Positions 9,888 through 17,598 of a stretch of DNA of 28,046 bases are shown here, piece after piece. The translations under genes and the position numbers were made by a program. This DNA comes from Deltaproteobacteria bacterium. Lineage in GTDB: Bacteria; Bdellovibrionota; UBA1018; UBA923. The notes below the pieces were generated by a model. It did not search any database, was not told the origin of the DNA, and saw nothing but the letters and a program-made list of their open reading frames with translations. Location of the stretch: assembly GCA_016194725.1 (NCBI GenBank), contig JACQAW010000057.1:1-28046 (forward strand), in the 5' to 3' direction. Within the stretch, counting starts at the first letter, position 1, and each line of letters starts with the position of its first letter.

Positions 9888-9999
9888 GCATTCGCCACTG
9901 CGAGCGCAATTTCCCGTATTCGCGACTACGCACGCAACCCCCCACATTCGCCACTGCGATTGCAATTCCCGACATTCGCTATTGCGAACGCAACCTCCA
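9888..9999. repeat. Four direct copies of a degenerate 28-bp unit
   Basis: Units lie at 9888-9915, 9916-9943, 9944-9971 and 9972-9999, each exactly 28 bases with no spacer. All share the core 'ATTCGC.A.T.CG..CGCAA' followed by a C-rich end. Within units, TTCGC and GCGA(A/G) can pair, giving small hairpins. Twenty-eight is not a multiple of three, so the array is unlikely to be coding. Confidence 0.75.
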
Positions 10000-10364
10000 C
10001 GTTTGCTCAAATCCAACTTCAATGCGCCGCGACTTCTATCGCTGCGGATAAATCGCGATAGGCGCATTTCAAAAGCCCCTTCCACAACCACTTCCCCCAC
10101 CAAAGAAAGGAAGATAGCCCGTGGCATACGCCACAAACCGCAACAAGCTTCCAATGCCTGCTACCAGGAAACACCAACCGTCAAACCGCCCCAAGCAAAC
10201 AAACCCAGGTTCCACCAGGCCCCGCAACAAGCAAGAGCCCACAAAACCAGGAACCACCAGGCCCGATAAAATCCACCGCGCCGGTGCGCCACAACCGCAC
10301 GGGCAGAAACCGCCCTACCCCCTTACAGGCCGCTTTCGCGCTTATGGAAGCACGTACGTTTAGA

Positions 10365-10811
10365 TCAAGTTCCTTTTTGGGTCGTGGGCTTTTCGTTGAC
10401 CTTCCTGAGCTCGGCTTCGATTTGGTCGAGGTCTTTTTTCTGGGTGTCGAGCTGCCTGGACCACTTTTTCTTTTCGACCCCGTTGTGATCCATGCTTTCG
10501 CGCTGGCTCTTGATCTGTCCTTCCAGCTCCTTGCGCAGCTGATCAAGCTCGGTGGCAGCCGCCTTGTAGGATTTCGTGTTCTTTTCCCAGATCTCCTTGG
10601 CCTTCGTGACCTTCTCGATGTTCTCGCGATCGATGTCGACGTTCTCTTGCAGGATTTTCAGATTTTCCTGAAGCTGCGTGAGCCGCTTTTTGGTGTTGCT
10701 CAGGTTTTCGGAGATCTCTTCCTTCGCCTTTTCCTGGCCGGTGCCGGCAAATGCCAGCTGCGGAAAAACGAGGGCTACTGCGATTATTGCTTGGAGTGCT
10801 CTGTTACCCAT
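10365..10811 (-). CDS. Small secreted coiled-coil protein
   Basis: A protein of 148 residues. A signal peptide is clear ('MGNRALQAIIAVALVFPQLAFA' with an Ala-x-Ala type end). The rest is almost wholly heptad-rich coiled coil, high in Glu, Lys, Gln and Asn, e.g. 'LSNTKKRLTQLQENLKILQE', with no cysteine and no recognised domain. The ATG at 10811 has AGGAG eight bases upstream and lies inside the end of the thioredoxin-like gene (28-base overlap), so the two are coupled. An extended or oligomeric periplasmic protein is likely. Function not recognised. Confidence 0.75.
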   Translation of the reverse strand: MGNRALQAIIAVALVFPQLAFAGTGQEKAKEEISENLSNTKKRLTQLQENLKILQENVDIDRENIEKVTKAKEIWEKNTKSYKAAATELDQLRKELEGQIKSQRESMDHNGVEKKKWSRQLDTQKKDLDQIEAELRKVNEKPTTQKGT

Positions 10812-11356
10812 TTTTTGATCTCCTGCGACGTCCATTCCTGAACACCGATAAACTTGCGAATGATCTTGTAGTTCCGATCGATAAAGTAACTTTCCGGATA
10901 TTTGGTGCAACCGAACGCCGCGCTGACTCCGCCATCCGCATTAAGTAAAATTGTAAGCGGAAGAGCCGCACCCGGCCAAAACTTTTTTTGACTAAGAACT
11001 TTCTTCACCGGTGCCCAGCTTTCGTCCACGCTTACGGCCACCGTTTCAACGCCCGCCTCGCGTTTTGCCCAGTCGGCAAACTGCATCAGCGCGGGTAACT
11101 CGTCGATACACGGCTGGCACCAGCTGGCCCAGAAATTCAGCAGTACGGGTTTGCCCCTGAACCCGGTCATCTCAACCGAACGGCCATTGGAATCAGGCAG
11201 CGAAAAATAAGCCGGGTCCATGGACTGGGTATCCACCGCGCCTAGAGCCGTTTCCCCGGTTTTCGATTCCTGCGCGTATTTGGTGCATCCCAGCGGGCAC
11301 CCCAAAACAAAGGTTGCCACCAAAGCAGGCGGCAGTAGTTCTTTTAGAAATCGCAT
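10784..11356 (-). CDS. TlpA/ResA-like thiol-disulfide protein, probable lipoprotein
   Basis: This 190-residue protein has a hydrophobic N-terminus ending in Val-Leu-Gly-Cys20, a plausible lipobox. The thioredoxin fold follows: 'YFSLPDSNGRSVEMTGFRGKPVLLNFWASWCQPC' with redox Cys80 and Cys83, then 'FGCTKYPESYFIDRNYKI' containing the cis-Pro region. Such proteins reduce periplasmic disulfides, often for cytochrome c maturation, though no ccm gene is seen here. I chose ATG 11356. Another in-frame ATG at 11377 has AGGAG only one base away, which is too close. The sequence 'GCTKY' occurs twice, next to the lipobox and before the cis-Pro, encoded by an 11-base direct repeat. Confidence 0.85.
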   Translation of the reverse strand: MRFLKELLPPALVATFVLGCPLGCTKYAQESKTGETALGAVDTQSMDPAYFSLPDSNGRSVEMTGFRGKPVLLNFWASWCQPCIDELPALMQFADWAKREAGVETVAVSVDESWAPVKKVLSQKKFWPGAALPLTILLNADGGVSAAFGCTKYPESYFIDRNYKIIRKFIGVQEWTSQEIKKWVTEHSKQ

Positions 11357-11425
11357 AGTTAACTCTATTACACCCATTCTCCTGTGGCGCACCAGGCATA
11401 AGATTCCAAGGCATCCAGGTCGAAA

Positions 11426-11454
11426 TTGGACAAAAAACAACCTATCGATATAAT
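11426..11454 (+). promoter_or_regulatory. Near-consensus sigma-70 promoter directly before the HNH gene
   Basis: TTGGAC (11426-11431), a 17-base spacer, then TATAAT (11449-11454). The ATG follows after only six bases, so the predicted transcription start coincides with the start codon and the mRNA would be leaderless. Confidence 0.75.
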
Positions 11455-11460
11455 TAAGGT

Positions 11461-12003
11461 ATGGACCACGTGCTGGTTCTGAATGCTTCGTTCGAACCAA
11501 TCCTAGTCGTTAACTGGCAAAAAGCGATGCAACTTCTCTTTCAAGGCAAAGTAGAGGTTGTTGAGGAATATGACAAAGAGGTCAGAACGGTCTCGATGCG
11601 CTTCCGACTGCCTTCGGTGCTGCGCCTGCTCAAGTACATTCCGCTGACCCGGCGCAAGAACATCATCCGTTTCTCGCGCGCCAACGTGTTGCTGCGCGAC
11701 CAGTTCACCTGCCAGTACTGCGGGCGCAAACGCGCGCGCACCGAGCTGACATTAGATCACGTGGTACCGAGTGTTCAGGGCGGCAAGAAAAGCTGGGACA
11801 ATATCGTGACCGCTTGCATTCAGTGCAACCAGCGCAAAGGCGGCAGAACGCCCGCCGAGGCGAATATGCGGCTCATTGCCAAACCGGGACGACCCGAGTG
11901 GCTTCCGACCTTCACCATTCGATATACCTTGAAATCAACACCCGAACGTTGGAAAGTTTATCTCTCGTGGCAAATGTCGACCCACCCCCAGAACAACAGC
12001 TGA
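11461..12003 (+). CDS. HNH endonuclease-family protein
   Basis: A 180-residue protein beginning 'MDHVLVLNASFEPILVVNWQKAMQLLFQGKVEVVEEY', the typical N-terminus of a widespread single-domain HNH family. The nuclease motif has C84-x2-C87, Asp99-His100, Asn114 and C119-x2-C122 ('CQYCGRK...LDHVVP...WDNIVTACIQCNQRKGG'), so both the zinc pairs and the catalytic His are intact. Biological role is not established; housekeeping conservation argues against a toxin. No ribosome binding site fits between the -10 box and the ATG. The 3' end overlaps the next gene by 37 bases. Confidence 0.88.
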   Translation: MDHVLVLNASFEPILVVNWQKAMQLLFQGKVEVVEEYDKEVRTVSMRFRLPSVLRLLKYIPLTRRKNIIRFSRANVLLRDQFTCQYCGRKRARTELTLDHVVPSVQGGKKSWDNIVTACIQCNQRKGGRTPAEANMRLIAKPGRPEWLPTFTIRYTLKSTPERWKVYLSWQMSTHPQNNS

Positions 12004-13373
12004 CCAAATCGGTGCCGGAGGTTTCCAATGCACCGCTCGACCCCGCGCTCGTTTACGAAGCCAATGCCGAGCTCATCTTTCAAAGCATTCGCTACTTCCT
12101 GCCCGAAGCGGTGACGGCTGAGACGATTGAAGCGGTGGCGCAGGAAATCTTCAGCGACATTCCCAACTCCGGCTATCAAAAATACGCGCGCCTGCTATGC
12201 CTGAAATCGGTTTACCGCCACGTGCTGGCCCATCCGCGCGCGAAGGTTCCACGCGACTTCAGCCCGCCCAATATCGATTCCACGTCCGAACCCACGCTGG
12301 CGCAGGCCTTCTGCCTGCTTTTGCGCGATCGTTTTGAGCTCTCGTGCTTTGAGCTCGCGGCAATCGTCGACGCCTCCGAGGGTAGCGTGCGCACCCGCCT
12401 GGAACGCACCCGGGCCAGGCTCTACCCGGAAAGCGCGGCGGCGCGAACGGGCAACGCGCCGGGGTCGTCGCATGTCTGCATCAAGACGCGCGAGCTGATC
12501 GAGGACTGGAACATCACCAGCGCCCGCCTGGGCCAGTTCACGGTCCCAGGGTCGCTGTCGCGTGCGGTTGGCGACTGCCCGCGCTGCGAGGTTTCGCTCA
12601 AGCAACGCCTGACCTCGCTCGAGCACCTGCGCGAAATCCATCTGCACCCGCTGCCCGAGCCGCTGGCGGCTTTTCCGGTGTCGCCGTTGTTCGTGAAAGA
12701 AGGCAAGCGCATGCTGCTCAACTGGAGCGCGGCGCCCTGGTACGTCAAGGCGCTTTTCGAAGGGCTGCTGGCCACCACGCTGGTGCTGGGCATTGTGCTG
12801 TCCATTCCGCGCATCAAAGGCATTTACGAGTTCTGGCTCGAGCGCCGGCTTGACCTTTACAGCATCGCCGAGCTTGCGGCAGGGCTTAGCGGAAGCCGTT
12901 CCGAGGTAACCAACGACGCGGCCGTCACCGCCGCCGGCTCGGGCGAAGCTGGCGCGACGGGCTCCAAGGCCACGACCGCCTCGGGCGCTGCCGGCGCAAC
13001 CCCGGTTGCGACGGCGCAACCCGAACGCGCTAACTCGATTCAGGAAACCGAATTTCTGGGCCGTGACTCGGCCATTCCCACGAGCGAAAAGCTGTACCGC
13101 GTGCTGATCAAGACCGACTCGCCCGAGGCCATCAAGGATCAGGTGCTGCGCGCGCTGACCGGCGTGCATTACACGGTAGCCGACGACGAAACCGCGGTGG
13201 GCGCCGAGCTACCTGGCGGCGTGATGTTTGACGTGCTCGTGCCCTTGAAAAATTACAAGCAGATCGAAAACGAGCTTTCACGCATGGGCGAGATGAAAAT
13301 CATCATCACGCGCGCCAAGGAGCGCGGGGCGCCGGGCAAGGCTCATTTGAAAATCTGGCTGCAACGCATTTAG
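11967..13373 (+). CDS. Sigma-region-4-like domain fused to a membrane-spanning regulator
   Basis: A 468-residue protein read from GTG 11967; the start is uncertain because the frame is open further into the HNH gene. Residues about 110-152 ('FCLLLRDRFELSCFELAAIVDASEGSVRTRLERTRARL') resemble the region-4 helix-turn-helix of ECF sigma factors, preceded by a helical segment (about 35-90) that could be a degenerate region 2. A Cys-x2-Cys with later His residues ('DCPRCEVSL...HLREIHLH', about 203-228) recalls zinc-finger anti-sigma proteins. One transmembrane helix lies at about 260-285, then an Ala/Gly/Thr-rich linker, and a C-terminal alpha/beta domain of about 100 residues. This looks like a sigma and anti-sigma pair in one chain. 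No family name is certain. Confidence 0.65.
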   Translation: MANVDPPPEQQLTKSVPEVSNAPLDPALVYEANAELIFQSIRYFLPEAVTAETIEAVAQEIFSDIPNSGYQKYARLLCLKSVYRHVLAHPRAKVPRDFSPPNIDSTSEPTLAQAFCLLLRDRFELSCFELAAIVDASEGSVRTRLERTRARLYPESAAARTGNAPGSSHVCIKTRELIEDWNITSARLGQFTVPGSLSRAVGDCPRCEVSLKQRLTSLEHLREIHLHPLPEPLAAFPVSPLFVKEGKRMLLNWSAAPWYVKALFEGLLATTLVLGIVLSIPRIKGIYEFWLERRLDLYSIAELAAGLSGSRSEVTNDAAVTAAGSGEAGATGSKATTASGAAGATPVATAQPERANSIQETEFLGRDSAIPTSEKLYRVLIKTDSPEAIKDQVLRALTGVHYTVADDETAVGAELPGGVMFDVLVPLKNYKQIENELSRMGEMKIIITRAKERGAPGKAHLKIWLQRI

Positions 13374-13384
13374 GCCCTGCGGAC

Positions 13385-14623
13385 TCAGTTGCCGAGATTG
13401 TTCAGATCGGACGTGATCGTTTTGTCGAAGGGGTCGATCTTCTCATCTTTGGGGCCAAGAGCCTTTCCACCGTTCGTGGTCGTATCTTTCGAGATGTTCA
13501 TGTTGGTCGACTCGGTGTTTAGAATAGACAGTTCAACCGGTTTGCCGGTGGGCTTGGCACCTGCCTTGATGTCATTGTCCTGTTTTCGTTGGGCAAGCTC
13601 CTGAACGACATCGTGCAGGGCCTGAGCGCTGACGCTTTCGCCGTTTGGCTTGAAGGCGCCATTTTTGGGGTCGGCGGCAAGCTTTCGCGTTCCTTCCTGA
13701 TCATTTTTAATCAAGGCATCAAGCTTGGGGTTGCCCTTTACCGCTTTATCCAAAGCAGTATCGGTCTCAGCCTTCCCAGTCGAGTCCACGACTTCCTCTT
13801 CGTATACTTTATGCGTACCATCCCGCCGTGACGCTTCGTCGGCATTGGTGTCTTCGATCTTGAACTGTTTGGACTTCGCCGTGCCTTCTCGCGCCTTCAG
13901 GGTATCTTCGGCTGCGATGGCATTACCGGCTTTATCGGTGAAACTGACCGGTTGCGGCTGTGCCAGAAGCTTCATTGCGGCAGTCTTTTTATCGACGGGT
14001 TGGACGTCTTCCACGATATCCTTGAAAACCGTTTCCGTGGCGCCACCCGAGGTCGGAGGTGGTGCGGCACCCGTGCCATCCTCCTTCTTAATCGACGACT
14101 GTAATATCGTGCCGTTCTTATCCTGCAGCAAATCGGCGCGGCCCTTATTCATGTGCAAAGTTTCTTTGCGGGCCTGCAGTTCGGCATCCACAGCCATGCG
14201 GTCCAGGCGAGCCGAACAGGCATCCGCACCGGCCTGATCGGCCGTATCGCCGGGCAGGCAGGTGCCATCTTTTTTGAATTTCGCCATATTATTCGGAATT
14301 TCGCCCCCCGTTGGAGCGGTTGCGCCGGCCGGAACCGTTCCTTGGAACGCATCCTTAACTAACTTGGCTTTTTTCTTCGCATGCAGCTGGTAAATCGCAA
14401 ACACGGTATCGCCCTGCTCGAGCATGCGGCTATGGCCGCAAACGGTGGGGTCGTCTTTGGCGGAATCGCCGCTGCACTGCTTTCCAAGAGTCGTGTTACC
14501 GCCAGGGCCGGCAAGCGCCTGCTGCGCCTGCGAAACTTGCGGCAAAAGCAAACTCAGACCCATCGCAGACATTAAGATAGCCGCGGTATGCACCAACACT
14601 CTGCTCTTTATATAGACAACCAT
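13385..14623 (-). CDS. Exported low-complexity protein of unknown function
   Basis: The protein has 412 residues. The N-terminus is a signal peptide ('SRVLVHTAAILMSAMGLSLLLPQVSQAQQ'). The mature part is hydrophilic, rich in Lys, Asp, Thr, Gly and Ala, with four cysteines in two local pairs ('KQCSGDSAKDDPTVCGHS' and 'DGTCLPGDTADQAGADAC') that could form disulfides. It has no transmembrane segment and no recognisable catalytic motif. I chose ATG 14623; the frame stays open to TTG 14644. No good ribosome binding site is visible for either. Its stop lies 11 bases from that of the sigma-like fusion (convergent). I do not recognise the family. Confidence 0.65.
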   Translation of the reverse strand: MVVYIKSRVLVHTAAILMSAMGLSLLLPQVSQAQQALAGPGGNTTLGKQCSGDSAKDDPTVCGHSRMLEQGDTVFAIYQLHAKKKAKLVKDAFQGTVPAGATAPTGGEIPNNMAKFKKDGTCLPGDTADQAGADACSARLDRMAVDAELQARKETLHMNKGRADLLQDKNGTILQSSIKKEDGTGAAPPPTSGGATETVFKDIVEDVQPVDKKTAAMKLLAQPQPVSFTDKAGNAIAAEDTLKAREGTAKSKQFKIEDTNADEASRRDGTHKVYEEEVVDSTGKAETDTALDKAVKGNPKLDALIKNDQEGTRKLAADPKNGAFKPNGESVSAQALHDVVQELAQRKQDNDIKAGAKPTGKPVELSILNTESTNMNISKDTTTNGGKALGPKDEKIDPFDKTITSDLNNLGN

Positions 14624-14719
14624 ATCAGTCAATTTTAGCACCAATACAGGTCCATTGAAGCAAATTCGGCAGTCAGATAAATAGCTTAAATATCAACAAT
14701 ATAGAGCTGTGCGGAAGGC

Positions 14720-14754
14720 AAAAAAAAGGGCGCTCACCGTATGGGCGAGCACCC
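14720..14754 (-). terminator. Rho-independent terminator after the 235-aa secreted protein gene
   Basis: Read on the minus strand, GGGTGCTCGCCC (14754-14743), a short loop, then GGTGAGCGCCC (14738-14728) form an 11-bp stem with two G-U pairs, followed by eight T (14727-14720). It lies 31 bases past the stop at 14785. Confidence 0.85.
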
Positions 14755-14784
14755 CCTTCTTTTACATTATAATAATCGCGAAAC

Positions 14785-15492
14785 TTAGAGAATCTCTTCG
14801 CCCAGGCTTCCAAGCGCCTTAAACGATCCATCGCCCTTGATGTAATAGTTCACGCTGTTTTCTTCATGCTTCAACACCGTGTCGATGCTCCAGTGCAGCT
14901 GCAGCTGCATGGCTGCAACCGGGTCCGTCGCGGTACCCGCGTTCATGACGCCGGCCACGGTGGACTGCGCGTTGAACGTGTAGCCCCAGCCCACGGTCAG
15001 ATGCGCGGGAATGATGGTCGCGTTGGTGAGATACTGGCCTTTGCCATTCACCGAACCGCCGTGCGTGTAGAGCACGCGAAATTTGAAGTCGACCATGTTC
15101 ATGCCGTACAGGTTCGTATAGGTCACGCGATATTCGCGCACCGTGGGCATCTGCCAGGTGGCCAGCTGATCCCAGCCCTTTACGCCCGACGGAAGAGCCG
15201 TAGCCATGTCAGTCGAGATGTTCACGACTGGCTTGTTGGCAACAATGATGTCCCAAAGCTTTTTGCCCAGGTTGATGATATTCCCCAGATCGACGTCGCC
15301 GGTTGGCGCATCGCTTGGAGTTGGCGCGGGAATACCCACGCTGCCTGTTCCCTGTGTCGAAACATCGAGTCTTTCGATCTTCACCTGTCCGATGGTGAAA
15401 TATTTTGCGTCATACTGCGTATCTGAGGCCTGGGCAAACGCGCCCATGAAAACCGCGGAAACTACAACTGCACTGAACAATACCGACTTCAT
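14785..15492 (-). CDS. Secreted protein of unknown function
   Basis: A protein of 235 residues. Signal peptide 'MKSVLFSAVVVSAVFMGAFAQA', then 'SDTQYDAKYFTIGQVKIERL'. The mature part is beta-rich with many aromatic residues ('YRVTYTNLYGMNMVDFKFRVLYTHGG', 'YLTNATIIPAHLTVGWGYTFN') and no cysteine. A Pro/Thr-rich linker lies near residues 55-70. ATG 15492 has GGGG seven bases upstream. It has its own terminator and sits alone between two other exported proteins. A periplasmic or surface beta-sandwich is plausible; no family is recognised. Confidence 0.75.
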   Translation of the reverse strand: MKSVLFSAVVVSAVFMGAFAQASDTQYDAKYFTIGQVKIERLDVSTQGTGSVGIPAPTPSDAPTGDVDLGNIINLGKKLWDIIVANKPVVNISTDMATALPSGVKGWDQLATWQMPTVREYRVTYTNLYGMNMVDFKFRVLYTHGGSVNGKGQYLTNATIIPAHLTVGWGYTFNAQSTVAGVMNAGTATDPVAAMQLQLHWSIDTVLKHEENSVNYYIKGDGSFKALGSLGEEIL

Positions 15493-15676
15493 TGAAATCC
15501 CCTTGTCCTGAATATGTTTAACTTCCTTGCAACGCCAGAAAGGCAATCACAGACGAATCACAACGCAAAGGAGGGGAAGCGTTTTTTTAAATAATAATGA
15601 GCGGGTTTTTCAGCGCATCGCGCAAGCTGACTTCGCGCGTTGAGAGCGGCGCTTGGCGATTTCGTTGGGAAAAGGA

Positions 15677-16477
15677 CTAGAGACGCAGAGAAACTTTCAA
15701 AATACCGATCGTTCCCCACTTCGTCGCAAGATCACCCACGGCATCGACCGAAGCGCCGAAATTTCCGGTCACCACGACTGTGCCGAACGAATACTGGGCC
15801 AGTGCCCCGAGAAATTGGCTGTGTTTATTGCCCGCGCTGTCAGCCAAATAAGCGTGCTGGGTTCGGCCCTCGACACCCGTCAGAAGCCCTCGAAAAAGGT
15901 AGTAGCCGGCAACGCCGCGGCCTTCGAAGTAACGAGGGTCGCCGTCCAGGTCCGAGCCACCTGATACGTTCACGGAATATTCGGCGTTCCCGGAGCGATA
16001 GGTTCCCGCCCAGCCCAGATCAACATGCCCTTCACTGTCAAACTCAGTGAAACTTTCGCGCTGGAACTGAGTGTAGAAAGACATCGCGACGGGGGAATGT
16101 TCGTCGCCCAGAAATTGCCACTGCAGCGCTGCTCCCGGATAAACGGGCCCGGCGCCTGGATGTTGCCCGGCCGAAAATTCAGCGCTCAGCCCGTGGCCCA
16201 GCCCAATGCGGCCAGAAATTGCCATTTCGGCCGTGGGAACTTCCGTATTCTGCGACACATTCATGAAACCCAGCGACACGCTACCCTGGCCTGCGCCAGC
16301 CACGGCCGCGCGGCGGGCCAGACCATAGTCGATTCCGTTCAAGGCTTCAGGCGACACGCCGGTGGCGGTGGCCATTGCGGGCTCCGATCCCGAGAGCCTT
16401 TCGGCAGCCAAACCTGCCTGGCAACCAAACACGAGACAGGATATCAAAACGAAAAGATGGCGTCGCAACCCCATCAT
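15677..16477 (-). CDS. Probable outer-membrane beta-barrel protein
   Basis: This 266-residue protein has a signal peptide ('MMGLRRHLFVLISCLVFGCQAGLAA'). The mature part is made of alternating polar/hydrophobic strands ending in aromatic residues, e.g. 'EMAISGRIGLGHGLSAEFSAG', 'GHVDLGWAGTYRSGNAEYSVNVSGGS' and a final strand 'GTIGILKVSLRL'. The Gly/Tyr/Phe-rich strand pattern and length suit an 8-12-stranded barrel. Two ATGs are adjacent (16477, 16474) and neither has a strong ribosome binding site. It lies 66 bases downstream of the rhomboid-like gene on the same strand. Function unknown. Confidence 0.7.
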   Translation of the reverse strand: MMGLRRHLFVLISCLVFGCQAGLAAERLSGSEPAMATATGVSPEALNGIDYGLARRAAVAGAGQGSVSLGFMNVSQNTEVPTAEMAISGRIGLGHGLSAEFSAGQHPGAGPVYPGAALQWQFLGDEHSPVAMSFYTQFQRESFTEFDSEGHVDLGWAGTYRSGNAEYSVNVSGGSDLDGDPRYFEGRGVAGYYLFRGLLTGVEGRTQHAYLADSAGNKHSQFLGALAQYSFGTVVVTGNFGASVDAVGDLATKWGTIGILKVSLRL

Positions 16478-16543
16478 TAGATCATGGAGCGCGAGAGCCC
16501 CAAGTGCAATACACCTAAATTTGCCTGCCTGACGCAGCAAAAC

Positions 16544-17197
16544 TTAGCGCAGCTTGGAACGATAATTCCGCCGGCGATTCCAGTCTTTGAGGCGCGACAG
16601 CATCGTGGGCCCGAAAAACACCAGGTAATTGGAGTAGATCGTGACCAGAAACAGCCGATCAATCCAGCTGCCATGCACCAGCCGCAAGCCGACAAAGGCC
16701 AGCGCCAGCCAGCCCAGGTACTTCATCTTCACGGGCAGCACGAGATACAGGCGAATTTCGAAGTCGGGATAAAGCGCGGCGGCCGCCAGAAAAAGCGTCG
16801 AGGTGAAGTCGGAAACCTCAGTAACCGGATAGTCAAAAATAAACGAGAAAACAACGGTCAGGACCAGTGAAACCAAAACGTAAAACGTGGTCTTGAAATC
16901 ACCCCATTCCGACTCGATCAGGTTCAAGATGAAATACATGAACCAAAGCGCAAAAATCATCCAAAGCGGGCTCAGCGAAAGCGGCAGCGCCAAGAAAGTG
17001 ATGAGCCGCCAGACCTCGCCTTGCAGCACGCGACCGGGTATCAGCGCCAGGCGCTCAAACCAGGCCGCATCGGAAAGCACGAATAGAAACCCCAGCACTT
17101 GAAGCGTGATGAAAATAATGGCGATGTTCGGCACCGCCAGCCACTTCAGCTGACGCGACAACTTTCCAAGCCATTTTGGATCCTGGTTCCGGTACAT
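16544..17197 (-). CDS. Rhomboid/derlin-fold membrane protein, apparently without catalytic residues
   Basis: A 217-residue protein with about six hydrophobic segments. The order 'first TM helix (about 20-42), then GEVWRLITF (about 60-68)' is the hallmark of the rhomboid/derlin fold, whose loop carries a W-R motif. The Gly-x-Ser-Gly catalytic motif of active rhomboid proteases is absent, and I see no matching catalytic His in the last helix ('IYSNYLVFFGPTML'). It is thus likely a rhomboid-like pseudoprotease that binds or sorts membrane proteins. The C-terminus is basic ('DWNRRRNYRSKLR'). It follows the host-attachment-like gene by 37 bases on the same strand. Confidence 0.65.
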   Translation of the reverse strand: MYRNQDPKWLGKLSRQLKWLAVPNIAIIFITLQVLGFLFVLSDAAWFERLALIPGRVLQGEVWRLITFLALPLSLSPLWMIFALWFMYFILNLIESEWGDFKTTFYVLVSLVLTVVFSFIFDYPVTEVSDFTSTLFLAAAALYPDFEIRLYLVLPVKMKYLGWLALAFVGLRLVHGSWIDRLFLVTIYSNYLVFFGPTMLSRLKDWNRRRNYRSKLR

Positions 17198-17234
17198 GCC
17201 CCAGATCTATAACGGCTGGGCCGATAGCGCTAGC

Positions 17235-17558
17235 TCACATTGTATTCGCGGCCCGCAGATAGCTGCCGTCGTTTGGAATACGCGAGTTCGAAAAGCTCTC
17301 GGGAATGATTCCCACGATGCGCCCGCGCACCTCGTCGCTGAGTTTCTGGCAAAGCTGGTTGAGCACCACCGGTTCGCCGCAAAGGACCAGCTTGCTTGCC
17401 GTGCCTGCGCCACACATGCGTTCCATCTCAAGGACCACTGAGGAGTAGGCGTCTTTCGGATATGAGAGCGACAGCAAAAGCTGGGCCCCTTCTTCGAGGT
17501 CATCAAAGTCAAACACCTTCGCTCCATCGGTATTCGCACACAAAATATAGGATTTCAT
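17235..17558 (-). CDS. Host-attachment/baeRF-family-like small protein
   Basis: A 107-residue protein. 'MKSYILCANTDGAKVFDFDD', then 'SKLVLCGEPVVLNQLCQKLSDEVRGRIVGIIPESFS', follows the shape of the 'protein required for attachment to host cells' (baeRF-related) family: an initial strand with a D/N-x-x-x-A-x-x-F/L-x-F motif, then a strand plus helix with L...L...VR-x-R-V/I. The family is usually somewhat longer (about 140), so this is a short member or a distant relative. ATG 17558 has a perfect AGGAGG five bases after the end of a stem-loop that overlaps it. It lies downstream of ureG on the same strand, separated by a 145-base structured leader. Similarity was judged by eye only. Confidence 0.6.
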   Translation of the reverse strand: MKSYILCANTDGAKVFDFDDLEEGAQLLLSLSYPKDAYSSVVLEMERMCGAGTASKLVLCGEPVVLNQLCQKLSDEVRGRIVGIIPESFSNSRIPNDGSYLRAANTM

Positions 17559-17563
17559 ATTTG

Positions 17564-17598
17564 CCTCCTTGCACTGCCCGACATTGAATAGTGCAAGG
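17564..17598 (-). promoter_or_regulatory. Stem-loop overlapping the ribosome binding site of the 107-aa gene
   Basis: On the minus strand CCTTGCACT (17598-17590) pairs perfectly with AGTGCAAGG (17575-17567) around a 14-base loop. The 3' arm takes in the first three bases of the Shine-Dalgarno AGGAGG (17569-17564). Folding of this 9-bp stem would hinder ribosome access. Confidence 0.6.

Larger units (their letters stand above)
9582..10364. other. Long gap without a convincing gene
   Basis: About 780 bases with no frame that looks coding on either strand. The part nearest the HNH gene is mixed. 9760-9840 is strongly AT-rich with an inverted repeat. 9888-9999 is a four-copy tandem repeat. 10080-10290 is C/A-rich on the plus strand and holds two near-identical 18-base segments (10205-10222 and 10247-10264, differing at two bases and 42 apart). 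Frames that cross it encode low-complexity Arg/Pro/Gln/His-rich peptides that resemble no family. Confidence 0.6.

Noticed and set aside
9888..9999. CRISPR array
   Set aside because: The 28-bp units are directly joined with no spacers, they are too divergent for CRISPR repeats, and no cas gene is near.
9871..10269. A 132-codon plus-strand frame in the gene-poor stretch
   Set aside because: It runs through the 28-bp repeats and C/A-rich DNA, has no ribosome binding site and encodes low-complexity sequence.
12195..13169. A 324-codon open frame on the minus strand
   Set aside because: It is antisense to the sigma-like fusion gene, Arg/Ala-rich, without motifs; the plus-strand frame carries a recognisable HTH and membrane helix.
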